A stretch of DNA of 53,642 nt from an uncultured Gemmatimonadota bacterium (GCA_902826615.1 CADEFN010000004.1:530819-584460), one strand, 5' to 3'; positions 26,404 to 35,355 are shown, numbered from the stretch's first letter. Notes: generated from the letters alone by a model not told the origin. Translations and numbers: made by a program.

Positions 26404-27195
26404 ATGGATCTCGGTCTTTCCAACAAAATCGCCCTGGTCTCCGGCGCATCGTCCGGACTCGGCCTCGCCATCGCACGCGAACTCAGTCAGGAAGGGGCGG
26501 CGGTCGCCATGGTCGCGCGGCGCGCCGACCTCCTCGAACGCGAAGCAGCCGCGATTGCCACAGCCACCGGTCGCAAGGTTGTCGCCGTCCCCGGTGACGT
26601 GACCAGCAAGGAAGAAGTGGAGCGCATTGTTCGCGCAGTCGAGACAGCGCTCGGCCCCGTGGACATCCTCCTCGCCAATGCCGGTGGGCCCCCCTCGACC
26701 ACCTTCGACTCCACGAGCGACGAGCAGTATCTCGCGGCACTCAACCTCAACATGCTAAGCGCCATTCGGCTCGCACATGCCTGCGTGCCGGGAATGCGAC
26801 AGCGCCACTGGGGACGTGTGCTCTTTTTGACATCGATGGCGGCCAAGCAGCCCGTCGCGGGCCTCCTGCTCTCGAACACCGCACGCGCCGGATTGCTCGG
26901 CTTCGCAAAGACGCTTGCGACCGAGGTGGCGAAGGATGGCGTCCTGGTCAACACGGTGATGCCCGGTCATTTCGACACCGATCGCGCCATGGAGCTGGCG
27001 AAGATGCGCAGCACCCGCGAAGGGAAACCCGTCGACGAAATTCTCAAGAGCCGGAGCGGTGGCATTCCACTCGGCCGCTCAGGCGACCCACGGGAGTTCG
27101 CCGCGGTGGTGGCTTTCCTCGCCAGTGAGCGCGCGAGCTTTGTGACCGGCACGGCTATTCAGGTGGACGGCGGACAGATCGGGGGAATCCTCTAG
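26404..27195 (+). CDS. SDR-family oxidoreductase with altered catalytic residues
   Basis: The 263-residue Rossmann protein has the cofactor loop SGASSGLGLAIA (TGxxxGxG type), the NAG-like LANAGGPPS, and a C-terminal GTAIQVDGGQIGGIL typical of FabG-like enzymes. Where the family has YxxxK, this protein has SNTAR: the Tyr is Ser and the Lys is Arg. A subfamily of FabG-like SDRs has this same change, so it may still bind NAD(P) but reduce poorly or use another mechanism. It sits next to tdh-kbl, separated by the inverted-repeat region; there is no clear ribosome site for the ATG at 26404. Confidence 0.8.
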   Translation: MDLGLSNKIALVSGASSGLGLAIARELSQEGAAVAMVARRADLLEREAAAIATATGRKVVAVPGDVTSKEEVERIVRAVETALGPVDILLANAGGPPSTTFDSTSDEQYLAALNLNMLSAIRLAHACVPGMRQRHWGRVLFLTSMAAKQPVAGLLLSNTARAGLLGFAKTLATEVAKDGVLVNTVMPGHFDTDRAMELAKMRSTREGKPVDEILKSRSGGIPLGRSGDPREFAAVVAFLASERASFVTGTAIQVDGGQIGGIL

Positions 27196-27328
27196 GGAAG
27201 CACGGGAAGCACGGGAAGCACGGGAAGCATGCGAGGCACGAGGCGTTGCAGAGCTGCCTGCCCACGCCTTATTTCCCCCTCCGTGCACTTCCGTGCTTCT
27301 CGTGCCTCCCGTGCTTCCCGTGCTTCCG
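27195..27328. repeat. Inverted arrays of a 9-bp tandem repeat upstream of tdh
   Basis: GGGAAGCAC repeats head to tail from 27195 to 27230 (three exact copies and one variant, then GCGAGGCAC). From 27283 to 27328 the reverse complement GTGCTTCCC repeats (variants GTGCTTCTC, GTGCCTCCC, then near-exact copies). The two arrays can pair into a hairpin of about 134 bases that ends four bases ahead of the tdh ATG. No ribosome site is visible between. Confidence 0.75.
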
Positions 27329-27332
27329 CCCC

Positions 27333-28361
27333 ATGAAAGCCCTTGTCAAAGAGTCCGCAGCACCCGGTTTTGTGCTTCGTGACGTTCCGATTCCTTCCAT
27401 CCTGGACAACGAAGTCCTGATTCGTGTGCGCGCGGCGGGTGTCTGCGGCACTGACGTCCACATTTTCGACTGGGACGACTGGGCGGCGGGGCGATGCAAG
27501 CCTCCGTTCACCGTCGGGCATGAGTTCGCCGGCGAAGTGGCCGAGGTGGGCAAACTTGTCACCGACGTGAAGGTGGGGGATCGGGTGACCGCCGAGGGAC
27601 ATATTGTCTGCGGCCGCTGTCATCTCTGCCGCACGGGCAACGCGCACGTTTGTCCCAACACACGCATCATCGGTGTAGACCGCAACGGATGTTTTGCCGA
27701 GTATATCGCGATGCCGGCCACCAACGTCTGGCATCTCGACGACAACATCCCGTTCGAGATTGGCGGCATTCACGACCCGATGGGGAACGCCTTTCACACG
27801 GCGCTGCACGGGACGGAGATCCCCGGGGCCACCGTGCTGGTCACCGGGTGCGGTCCGATCGGCATTTTTGCGGTCGGCATTTGCGTTGCGGCCGGTGCCT
27901 CACGAGTCATCGCGAGCGATGTGAATCCCAGGCGTCTGGCCCTCGCCCGGCAGATGGGGGCGCACGACGCCGTTGCCCCGGCCGACCTGTCGGCAACGGT
28001 CGACCGCGCCACGGAGGGACTTGGCGTGGATGTGGTGCTGGAAATGAGCGGGGTGCCTGCCGCGATCCATCAGGCCTTTGCCGAAGTACGCGATGGTGGG
28101 CGCGTGCAGATGCTCGGGATCCCGTCCAAGCCCTTCGAGATCAATCTGGCCACCGAAATCATCTTCAACGGGATCACCATCTACGGCGTGGTGGGACGCC
28201 GGATGTACGACACCTGGATCCAGATGACGCAGTTCTTGCGCTCCGGCAAGTTCGATCCTGCCCCGGTGATCACCCATCGCTTTCCGCTGGAAGGGTTTGG
28301 CGAAGCGATGCACGTGATCAAAAGCGGGGATGCGGGGAAAGTGGTGTTCGTCCTGGATTGA
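27333..28361 (+). CDS. tdh: L-threonine 3-dehydrogenase
   Basis: The 342-residue protein matches the usual 341-343. It oxidises L-threonine to 2-amino-3-oxobutanoate with NAD+ and zinc. Visible: catalytic zinc site at AAGVCGTDVHIFDWD, GHEFAGEV, the four-Cys structural zinc (CGRCHLCRTGNAHVC), the Rossmann loop VTGCGPIGIFAV, and EMSGVPAAIHQA. The start ATG at 27333 is fixed by homology; an upstream frame in the repeats is not used. It is followed 21 bases later by kbl, the enzyme that uses its product. Translation could be limited by the upstream hairpin. Confidence 0.93.
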   Translation: MKALVKESAAPGFVLRDVPIPSILDNEVLIRVRAAGVCGTDVHIFDWDDWAAGRCKPPFTVGHEFAGEVAEVGKLVTDVKVGDRVTAEGHIVCGRCHLCRTGNAHVCPNTRIIGVDRNGCFAEYIAMPATNVWHLDDNIPFEIGGIHDPMGNAFHTALHGTEIPGATVLVTGCGPIGIFAVGICVAAGASRVIASDVNPRRLALARQMGAHDAVAPADLSATVDRATEGLGVDVVLEMSGVPAAIHQAFAEVRDGGRVQMLGIPSKPFEINLATEIIFNGITIYGVVGRRMYDTWIQMTQFLRSGKFDPAPVITHRFPLEGFGEAMHVIKSGDAGKVVFVLD

Positions 28362-28382
28362 TTTTTCACCTCCGTCTGTCTC

Positions 28383-29588
28383 ATGTCGCTCAACACGCGC
28401 TTCACCGCCGAGCTGCAAGGCCGCATCGACCAGCTCAAGGCTGACAAGGTCTACAAACGCCTCAATCATCTCGACTCGCCCCAGTCGGCACGGGTGCAGA
28501 TGGAGGGGCGCGGCGAGGTGCTCATCCTGTCGTCCAACAATTACCTCGGTCTCTGCGACGAGCCGAGCGTGATTCAGGCGGGGCATGATGGCTTGACGAA
28601 ATTCGGCGCGGGCACGGGAAGTGTTCGCTTCATCTGCGGCACCTTCACGATCCACCGGGAGCTCGAGGCCGCGCTGGCTCGTTTTGTCGGCACCGAGGCG
28701 TCGATGAGTTTTGTCTCGGCGTGGACCGCCAACGAGGCGCTGACCGCGACCGTCGCCGAGGCTGGCGACTTCATCATCTCCGACGAGCTCAATCACGCGT
28801 CGATCATCGACTCGATGCGGCTCGCGAAGGCCATCAGCAAATGCACCACGGGTGTCTACAAGCACTCCGACATGGACGACCTCGTCGCCAAACTCGAGGG
28901 CGCGAAAGACGCCAAGCGGCGCATCATCTGGACGGATGGCGTCTTTTCGATGGAAGGCAGCATCGCCCGGCTCCCCGACATTCTCGAGATCGCACGGAAG
29001 TACGACGCCGTCGTCTTCATGGACGACTCCCATTCGACCGGCGTGCTCGGCAAGACGGGGCGTGGCACCGCTGAACACTTCGATGTCGTGGGAGAAGTGG
29101 ACGTCATCACCTCCACACTCGGCAAGGCGTTAGGCGGCGCGGCCGGGGGGTTTGTGGCGGGGTCGGCCGCCGTCTGTGACATGATGACCCAGCGCTCGCG
29201 TCCGCAGCTCTTCAGCAATGCGTTGCCACCGACGGTGGCCGCCAGTGCCCTGGAGGCCGTGCGATTCACCGAGGCGCACCCCGGGCGCGTCCGCAAGCTG
29301 CAGGACAATGCGAACTACTTCCGCGAGCAGATCACCGAAGCGGGCTTCAAACCGCTTGCCGGCGCAACCCCGATCGTCCCCATCATCATCGGCGAGACGG
29401 CCGCCGCCATGCAGATGAGCGACATGCTGCTGGATGAGGGCGTCTTTGTGACGGGGTTCGGCTTTCCGGTGGTCCCGCACGGCACCGCGCGTGTCCGTTG
29501 CCAACTATCGGCAGCGCACAGCCGCGATGACATCGACTTCGCGGTGCGTGCGTTCAAGAAGGTAGGGGGGAAGCTGGGGATCGTTTAG
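28383..29588 (+). CDS. kbl: 2-amino-3-ketobutyrate coenzyme A ligase
   Basis: The 401-residue PLP enzyme of the alpha-oxoamine synthase family converts 2-amino-3-oxobutanoate and CoA into glycine and acetyl-CoA. Motifs: SSNNYLGLCDEP, GTGSVRFICGTFTIHRELE, the MDDSHSTGVLG strand with the PLP-ring Asp/His, and the Schiff-base Lys in STLGKALGG. Together with tdh it turns threonine into glycine. The frame ends in LGIV; the stop is followed within a few bases by an AGACGGC repeat. GTTAGGC occurs in the code right after the PLP lysine (Ala-Leu-Gly). Confidence 0.93.
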   Translation: MSLNTRFTAELQGRIDQLKADKVYKRLNHLDSPQSARVQMEGRGEVLILSSNNYLGLCDEPSVIQAGHDGLTKFGAGTGSVRFICGTFTIHRELEAALARFVGTEASMSFVSAWTANEALTATVAEAGDFIISDELNHASIIDSMRLAKAISKCTTGVYKHSDMDDLVAKLEGAKDAKRRIIWTDGVFSMEGSIARLPDILEIARKYDAVVFMDDSHSTGVLGKTGRGTAEHFDVVGEVDVITSTLGKALGGAAGGFVAGSAAVCDMMTQRSRPQLFSNALPPTVAASALEAVRFTEAHPGRVRKLQDNANYFREQITEAGFKPLAGATPIVPIIIGETAAAMQMSDMLLDEGVFVTGFGFPVVPHGTARVRCQLSAAHSRDDIDFAVRAFKKVGGKLGIV

Positions 29589-29593
29589 GTCGT

Positions 29594-29610
29594 AGACGGC
29601 AGACGGCAGG
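29594..29610. repeat. Short AGACGGC tandem repeat
   Basis: Two copies of AGACGGC in a row plus a partial third follow kbl. The reverse complement, GCCGTCT, is the unit of the array at 34395-34433. Confidence 0.5.
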
Positions 29611-29622
29611 TGGCTGCGCGCC

Positions 29623-32205
29623 TTATCGCGCCTTGCCGACCGGTACACTTCGGCGAATTTCGACGGTGCGTTTTCCGCCGCCTGGTGTGGTGATCTCGAC
29701 ATCCACTCGTGCGACACCGGCGGGGATGCCGAAATGCGCCGGGCCCTGCGACTGCGCGTCGTAGCCCGAGCCGGCGTCCACCAGCCGGGTGCCTAACAAC
29801 TCACGGGTCCCGGCGCGGTACACGCGCACTTCGGAGGCGGCGCGCACCACCCCTTTTGCGTCGCGCACATCCACCAGCACGTGCCGACGCGCGACGGTGG
29901 GCGGCAGCACATTGCGCCACACCATCTGCATGCCGCTGGCGGCCGAACCGGTGAGCAGGAGGTCCTGCGCACCGTCGCCGTCGAGGTCGGCCCATTGCAC
30001 GCCGTGGTCCCCCTGCTGCGCCGCGATGCTGTCCGGGGTCACGTCCTCGAAGTGGTCACCCGCGTTGCGAAAGAGGAAGTCGCGATAACTCACGCCGCCG
30101 GTCACGGTGCCATTCAGGTAGAGATCAAGCCGCCCATCGTTGTCAAAGTCGGCGAGGGCGCAGGAGTCGTACCGGGCATCGTTGGCGAGTCCCCATGCGC
30201 GTGAGACATCCTCAAACCGACCGTTGCCGCGGTTCAGGAACAACCCGGGCGTTCCATAGTTTGCCGTGACGAGGTCGATCCGGCCATCGCCGTTCACATC
30301 GGCGGCACATGGCCGCACGGTTCCAGTCGTGGCATCGCTCTCCCGGCGACCACCCCATGCCACCCCAGCCTCGGTCGCCACGTCGGCAAAACGTCCACCG
30401 TCGTTGCGGAAAAGCCCGTTGGCATCTCCGTCCATGTTGCCGGTGTAGAGGTCGAGGTCGCCGTCCTCATCGTAGTCAAACCAGACCGCGCCGACCGTGC
30501 GTCGTCTGTCCGCCAGACCGGCCATCTGCGCCACATCGGTGAAGAGTCCCGCATCGTTTCGGTAGAGCGCGTTCGGCCGGTCGCGAAAGCCGATGAAGAG
30601 ATCAAGATCGCCGTCCGCGTCGAAATCGACAAACACGGGCTGCCGCACGGCGGCAGAGTCGCGAGCAAGACCGGCCGCAGTGGTGACATCGGTGAACCGC
30701 GCGCCCTCGTTGCGATAGAGACGCACCACACTCCCGGCACCGGGAGCAAATCCCAGCAGCAGATCAGGGTCGCCGTCGGCGTCGTAGTCACCCCAGGCCA
30801 CCGCGCGCGTGGGACGTGCATCGGCCACCCCAACGGCCGCGGCCACATCAACCAGCTGGCCCCGGGTGTTGCGGAACAACTTGTTAGGCGCGCCGTTCAT
30901 CCCGACAAAGAGGTCAAGGTCACCATCTCCGTCGAAGTCGGCCGTGGCATTGGTAAAACTCACGCCGGTGGTCCGCGTGGTGGCCTCGCCTGCCGCAAAA
31001 ACCGGCGCGGTGTTGCGTACCACGGTGCCGCTTTTCATGACGAGCCGCACGCGCTGCAGCGCCGAGATGTCGGTGAGGGGGTTGCCGTCGACCACAACCA
31101 GGTCGGCCAGCATCCCGGCCTTCACCATCCCGACGCCCTGCATGCCCAGGGCCGCCGCATTCCCTGATGTGAGCTGTGTGATCGCTTCCATGGCGCCCTG
31201 CCCGCCCATGCGCACCCGGTAGATCGTCTCCCGGATGTTCTGGCCATGTGCGCCAGCGGTGGCATCGGTGCCCATGATCACCTTGAGCCCGGGAGTTGCT
31301 ATCGCCCGTTTGAACATCGACAACTTGCGGGGAATCCCCTCTTCCATGAAGCGAAACCCGGCCTCGTCGTAGTTGCCTATGCCGAGGTACCGCGACTTGT
31401 TCTCGATGTAGTTCTGCGAGACGAGTCCGATGTTCGGCTCAAAGAAGGTGCCGCGCTCTGCCATGAGCCGCAGCTCCGCGTCGGTCACCTGACTGCCATG
31501 CGTGACGGCCCAGCAGCCGGCGTTGGCGGCGGCACGCACCGCTGACGCCGCGTGGGCATGCACCCAGATCCGTTTGTCCAGTGCGCGTGCTTCCTCACAC
31601 GCCGCGCGAATCTGCGCGTCGCTCAGCGTCTGGTCGCCTCCTTCGCGAATACTCTTCGACGCGAAAATCTTGAGCAGGTCCGCCCCGCGGGCGACGCTCG
31701 CACGCACCCAGGCGCGAATCTCGTCAGGCGTTTTGCTGGTGTCACTCAGCGAGCCAAGTGAGGAAAGCAGGCGAGGTCCGGGGATGTCACCCCTTGCGAG
31801 CATCTCGCGCAACTCGAGGTCGCTGCTGGCGCCAATACTCTGCACCGTGGTGAAACCCGCGCGCAGCATGGCATAGGCGTTCTCGCGCGCACCATACTGC
31901 CGCTGGGCCGGGTTCTCCCCCTCGTTCGAGGCTCGGCCGTCGGGGCCAAAGTGCGAATCGAGATGGATATGTGTATCGATGAAGCCCGGAAGCAGTGTCC
32001 CGTTGCGCAGGTCATATGTTGGCCGGTCGGCTGCTGTGGCGGTGCGGATGGCCTCGATCCGGTCCCTTCGTACCGTGACAAGCACGTTCTGCCGGACGGC
32101 GCCGGCGCCATCTATCAGGCGCGCCGCGCGAATGGTGACGGGCGACTGTGCGAACGCCGACGAGGCGGTGGTCGCAAGAACAATGAGGAGGGCGAGTCGG
32201 TTCAC
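29623..32205 (-). CDS. Exported amidohydrolase fused to a seven-repeat FG-GAP/VCBS propeller and ASPIC/UnbV domain
   Basis: The protein has 860 residues. The signal peptide MNRLALLIVLATTASSAFAQ is followed by an amidohydrolase at about 22-400: metal motif DTHIHLDSH (H79, H81), the LLKIFASKS lysine strand, WVHAHA, THGSQ and GTDAT. From about 415, seven calcium-binding FG-GAP repeats follow (DFDGDGDLDLF, DYDADGDPDLL, DFDADGDLDLF, DYDEDGDLDLY, DVNGDGRIDLV, DFDNDGRLDLY, DLDGDGAQDLL), enough for a seven-blade propeller. The end (GSGYDAQSQGPAHFGI) is ASPIC/UnbV-like. Each part is common alone, but I know of no such fusion. It likely hydrolyses a cyclic amide or peptide outside the cytoplasm; the substrate is unknown. 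Confidence 0.85.
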   Translation of the reverse strand: MNRLALLIVLATTASSAFAQSPVTIRAARLIDGAGAVRQNVLVTVRRDRIEAIRTATAADRPTYDLRNGTLLPGFIDTHIHLDSHFGPDGRASNEGENPAQRQYGARENAYAMLRAGFTTVQSIGASSDLELREMLARGDIPGPRLLSSLGSLSDTSKTPDEIRAWVRASVARGADLLKIFASKSIREGGDQTLSDAQIRAACEEARALDKRIWVHAHAASAVRAAANAGCWAVTHGSQVTDAELRLMAERGTFFEPNIGLVSQNYIENKSRYLGIGNYDEAGFRFMEEGIPRKLSMFKRAIATPGLKVIMGTDATAGAHGQNIRETIYRVRMGGQGAMEAITQLTSGNAAALGMQGVGMVKAGMLADLVVVDGNPLTDISALQRVRLVMKSGTVVRNTAPVFAAGEATTRTTGVSFTNATADFDGDGDLDLFVGMNGAPNKLFRNTRGQLVDVAAAVGVADARPTRAVAWGDYDADGDPDLLLGFAPGAGSVVRLYRNEGARFTDVTTAAGLARDSAAVRQPVFVDFDADGDLDLFIGFRDRPNALYRNDAGLFTDVAQMAGLADRRRTVGAVWFDYDEDGDLDLYTGNMDGDANGLFRNDGGRFADVATEAGVAWGGRRESDATTGTVRPCAADVNGDGRIDLVTANYGTPGLFLNRGNGRFEDVSRAWGLANDARYDSCALADFDNDGRLDLYLNGTVTGGVSYRDFLFRNAGDHFEDVTPDSIAAQQGDHGVQWADLDGDGAQDLLLTGSAASGMQMVWRNVLPPTVARRHVLVDVRDAKGVVRAASEVRVYRAGTRELLGTRLVDAGSGYDAQSQGPAHFGIPAGVARVDVEITTPGGGKRTVEIRRSVPVGKAR

Positions 32206-32274
32206 GGGCGCTGGTGAGGGGGCGCCACAAAGTGGATGACGGGCGATGGGATCGCGAGGGTGCGAAGGGCGCCG

Positions 32275-33258
32275 CTACAGCCCGTCCGCGATGGCCGCGA
32301 TCTCCTCGGCCTCTTCCCACGCTTCGCGCAACGACGAGAGCTCCCCCTCGATCGCCTCGCGCTCCACCGTTTCGTGCAGCGCCATCTCCAGCGCCAGCCT
32401 GGTTGACGGTGCCCGATTCTTCAGGCCACCCGCGAGAGAGTCGTCCCACCAGTAGCGACGCCCACGCCGCCGCTCGGAGGCTCGACCCTGCCGATGGAAG
32501 AAGTCGTCAGGATGCGCCTGACGCCCCAGCAGGTCCACCGCGCGGTCGAGGTCGGTGGTGCTGCCGCCCGTGGTATTGATGGCCACCAGCAGACGCCCCA
32601 GCACGCGCTGCGCCGGAGCACCCGCCAGCTCGGTGCGTCCCGCCTCGTGCTCCACCTCCAGCGACCAACCCCACGGATTGTCGGCGCGCAGGAGCCTGGC
32701 ATCGGGCAGATGGTACGCCTTGACCGCATGGGTCGAGTGCCCACCGGGTGTGGGCACGCGGGCATAGGTCTTTAGTCTGTAGGTGTAGACCTCACGCGCC
32801 GCGCCGGCCAGCGCAAACAGGCCCAGCGGAGGAAAAACAATGAACATCGACGCCGTCCAGAGGCTCGATGTCCAGGCAGGTTTCTGGGCGGGCGCGGCGG
32901 TGGTCGCCTGGGCAAGACGCTGCGCTCGCCTCTGGAAAATCGGGAGGTAACGCCAGCTCGCAAACTCGGGACGCAGGGGCTCGCCAATCCGCACGAGCTC
33001 GAGCCCCTCTCGGAGCCGCGTCATCCCGATGTTGTCGGTCGAGACGCGCAGTGGCGTCGACCGGTACAATCGCTCACACTGCTCGATTGCTTCCCACCGC
33101 TCCTCGATCGCCGTCAGGTTCCAGCGTCGGCACGAGCCACACACCACCCAGAGCCGGCCGCGACCCGAATCGAAGGCCAGGCGACGCCCCACCGGAAACT
33201 CCTCGATCACCTCATTGACGCCTAGCGGCGACGTGCAAAAGAGACAGGTGGAATACAC
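32275..33258 (-). CDS. Zinc-ribbon membrane protein of unknown function
   Basis: The protein has 327 residues from GTG 33256-33258. Cys pairs CLFC (residues 5-8) and CGSC (about 40-43) form a zinc ribbon at the start. A hydrophobic segment (WTASMFIVFPPLGLFALAGAA, about 135-155) could cross the membrane. The C-terminal ~90 residues are highly charged and helical with many Glu. I do not recognise a function. The gap before the amidohydrolase fusion is short (69 bases) and same-strand, so the two may be cotranscribed. Confidence 0.65.
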   Translation of the reverse strand: MYSTCLFCTSPLGVNEVIEEFPVGRRLAFDSGRGRLWVVCGSCRRWNLTAIEERWEAIEQCERLYRSTPLRVSTDNIGMTRLREGLELVRIGEPLRPEFASWRYLPIFQRRAQRLAQATTAAPAQKPAWTSSLWTASMFIVFPPLGLFALAGAAREVYTYRLKTYARVPTPGGHSTHAVKAYHLPDARLLRADNPWGWSLEVEHEAGRTELAGAPAQRVLGRLLVAINTTGGSTTDLDRAVDLLGRQAHPDDFFHRQGRASERRRGRRYWWDDSLAGGLKNRAPSTRLALEMALHETVEREAIEGELSSLREAWEEAEEIAAIADGL

Positions 33259-33432
33259 AACGCGAGGGGTTGGTGGTGCAGTGCCACGTTCGCGCCTGGC
33301 CGAGAATCCATCAAGAGGACGCCACGTTCAGTGGCAGACACTTAATCTCTCTGTAATGTTCCTCGATGGGTTGCTCAGACGCCCGCCAGTCGTTTGCCTA
33401 CGCCCAGCGCGCCACGCACGAGCCCCTGACTC

Positions 33433-34275
33433 ATGATCTCCCGACGAGCCTTTCTCCAGCGATCCGCCCTCGCCACGGTGGCCTGTGGCGCGGCCAGCGG
33501 AGCGTACGCGCGTCTGGTGGAGCCATTCTGGGTGGAGTACGTCGACCACCCCCTCCCGGTCCGCGGGCTCCCCAGCGCGCTCGAGGGAAAGGTCCTGATG
33601 CAGATCAGCGACCTGCACGCTGGCCACGTCGATCAGCCCTTCCTCCTCGAGTCACTGGCCGAGGCCGCGACGTACAAGCCCGATATCGTGGCGTATACGG
33701 GCGATTTCATCACCTACAGCAACCTGCAGCGCTGGGAGATCCTGGACGAACTCCTCGCCGTCGCCCCACGCGGGACCCTTGGCACCGTCTCCATTTTCGG
33801 GAACCACGACTACGGTCATCGCTGGGAGTCCATGAACGTGGCCGCTCGACTGGAGGAACATGTGCGCGGGGCCGGCATACCGGTGCTGCGCAATGCGTCC
33901 GCCGAAATCGCGGGGCTGCAGTTCGTTGGCTATGAGGACCTCTGGTCTCCCAACTTCGGCGGGGCGTCCGTTTTGCGCGGCGCTCGTCGCGACCTCCCGA
34001 CGATTGCCCTCTGCCACAACCCGGACGCCTGCGACCTTCCGATCTGGGGCGACCACGATGGCTGGATTCTGAGCGGGCACACCCATGGGGGACAAGTGCG
34101 GCTGCCACTCATCGGCGCCCCCGTGCTCCCCGTGAAGAACAAACGGTACGTTGCAGGGGTGTACGACGTGGGAGGCGGGCGCCAGCTCTACATCAATCGC
34201 GCCCTCGGCAATCTCTTTCAGGTGCGATTCCTGACGCGCCCCGAAATCACGCTCCACCGCCTAACGGCCGTCTGA
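33433..34275 (+). CDS. Metallophosphoesterase with Tat signal (YaeI-like)
   Basis: The protein has 280 residues. MISRRAFLQRSALATVACGAASGAYA is a twin-arginine signal (SRRAFLQ). Metal motifs in order: ISDLHAGH, YTGDFITY, GNHDYGH, LCHNPDA, and SGHTHGGQ near residue 215. This is the calcineurin-like fold, close to YaeI/YkuE proteins that act on lipids such as UDP-2,3-diacylglucosamine or phosphodiesters at the membrane. The substrate is not proven. The gene stands alone between divergent and downstream regions. GCCTAAC lies just before the stop. Confidence 0.85.
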   Translation: MISRRAFLQRSALATVACGAASGAYARLVEPFWVEYVDHPLPVRGLPSALEGKVLMQISDLHAGHVDQPFLLESLAEAATYKPDIVAYTGDFITYSNLQRWEILDELLAVAPRGTLGTVSIFGNHDYGHRWESMNVAARLEEHVRGAGIPVLRNASAEIAGLQFVGYEDLWSPNFGGASVLRGARRDLPTIALCHNPDACDLPIWGDHDGWILSGHTHGGQVRLPLIGAPVLPVKNKRYVAGVYDVGGGRQLYINRALGNLFQVRFLTRPEITLHRLTAV

Positions 34276-34631
34276 GTTCGCCCGCCACGCGGCCCCCCAC
34301 CCGCGCCCTGGCGCCCAACGGCTAATCGACCCGGGGACAGAATGATGCCGCATGCAGGAAAATGGTACGCCGCTTAGCAGGCAGCCCAGATAACCTGCCG
34401 TCTGCCGTCTGCCGTCTGCCGTCTGCCCTCTGGCAATGTGACCCCCCGCACACTCTTCCGCCCCGTTTCCCCTGCCCCGTGACCCGCGCCCAACCCCCCT
34501 CGTCTCTGAACTGACATTGAGGCTCCCGCCCGGCTTCGGCTCGCTGGGGTCTCAGCTCGACGTGTTGCTCCCGGGACACCCCCTGGAGCAGCGGTGAACA
34601 TCACCCACGCGGTACTCCCGAGGTTCAGCGT
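34276..34631. other. Intergenic region with a 7-bp tandem array
   Basis: The gap of about 356 bases holds CTGCCGT repeated five times at 34395-34433 and otherwise no convincing gene. No clear promoter was found, though the small barrel gene at 34632 must be read from here. Confidence 0.5.
34395..34433. repeat. Five tandem copies of CTGCCGT
   Basis: Four exact 7-bp copies and one variant (CTGCCCT) run head to tail. The unit is the reverse complement of the repeat at 29594-29610. Confidence 0.75.
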
Positions 34632-35294
34632 ATGCGCATTGCTCGCCTGTTCGGCTTTACTCTGCTGCTTTCCGCGCCCGTTGCTGCCCACGCGCAGCAA
34701 TCCACCGGCTCCCGCACCCAGTTCGAGGATTCGTGGTACTGGGGCGCCAAGGCTGGCATGTCATCTTTTGACCCGGATGGCGCGGGCCGAGTGTCGGCCA
34801 GCAGCTTCGGGGCCGAGTGGCTGATCACACGCCGTCGCGCAGGGCTGTATCTCTCCGTCGACCAGTCGTTCTTCGATGCCACCGCCGGTGTCTTCGATCC
34901 TTCCGTGCAAGGTTCGGTGCGCTCGGTCGACGTCAGCGACTGGCGTCGCTACGCTGCCGGCCTGCTCGCCTTCCCTGTGACCATGGGATCGCTCCGTCCC
35001 TACCTCGGCGTGGGACTGACCATCAATGTGCTGCAGAAAGCCGATCCGCGTGGCACCTTCGCCAGCACGGCTTCGCAGACGTCGGTGTTCAACGCAGTCG
35101 AGGAGCAGACCTCAAAGATCTCTCCGACGTTCACCGGTGGTGCGCAGCTGCAGATAGGCCGCGCCGCGCTGTTCGGTCAGGTCTCGTCGATGTCGACACG
35201 TAATAACTTCCTCATCTCCGGCGCGTCTCACACGTTTGTCCTCGAAGGCGGGCTGCGCTTCAACATCGCCAGCGCCATCGAGCAGATGAAGTAG
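34632..35294 (+). CDS. Small outer-membrane beta-barrel protein
   Basis: The protein has 220 residues with a signal peptide (MRIARLFGFTLLLSAPVAAHAQ). The rest alternates in strands typical of an eight-stranded barrel of the OmpW/opacity type (FEDSWYWGAKAGMSSFDPD, LRPYLGVGLTINVL, FLISGASHTFVLEGGLRF). The last residues, SAIEQMK, do not end in the usual aromatic, which is unusual for such a barrel. A ribosome site is weak (ACTCCCGAGGTTCAGCGT). A clear intrinsic terminator follows. Confidence 0.65.
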   Translation: MRIARLFGFTLLLSAPVAAHAQQSTGSRTQFEDSWYWGAKAGMSSFDPDGAGRVSASSFGAEWLITRRRAGLYLSVDQSFFDATAGVFDPSVQGSVRSVDVSDWRRYAAGLLAFPVTMGSLRPYLGVGLTINVLQKADPRGTFASTASQTSVFNAVEEQTSKISPTFTGGAQLQIGRAALFGQVSSMSTRNNFLISGASHTFVLEGGLRFNIASAIEQMK

Positions 35295-35314
35295 GGAATT
35301 CTCACGAATTGTCG

Positions 35315-35355
35315 CGGGTCGCGGGCCATGTGCTTGCGACCCGTTCTGTTTTTTC
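35315..35355 (+). terminator. Intrinsic terminator after the small barrel gene
   Basis: CGGGTCGC/GCGACCCG stems (35315-35322 and 35336-35343) enclose a 13-base loop and are followed by TTCTGTTTTTT. Typical rho-independent form. Confidence 0.85.

Noticed and set aside
27195-27328. Repeats near tdh as a CRISPR array
   Set aside because: The unit is 9 bp with no spacers and inverted halves.
34395-34433. 7-bp tandem array as a CRISPR array or phase-variable gene
   Set aside because: No spacers, and it lies in a gap outside any reading frame.
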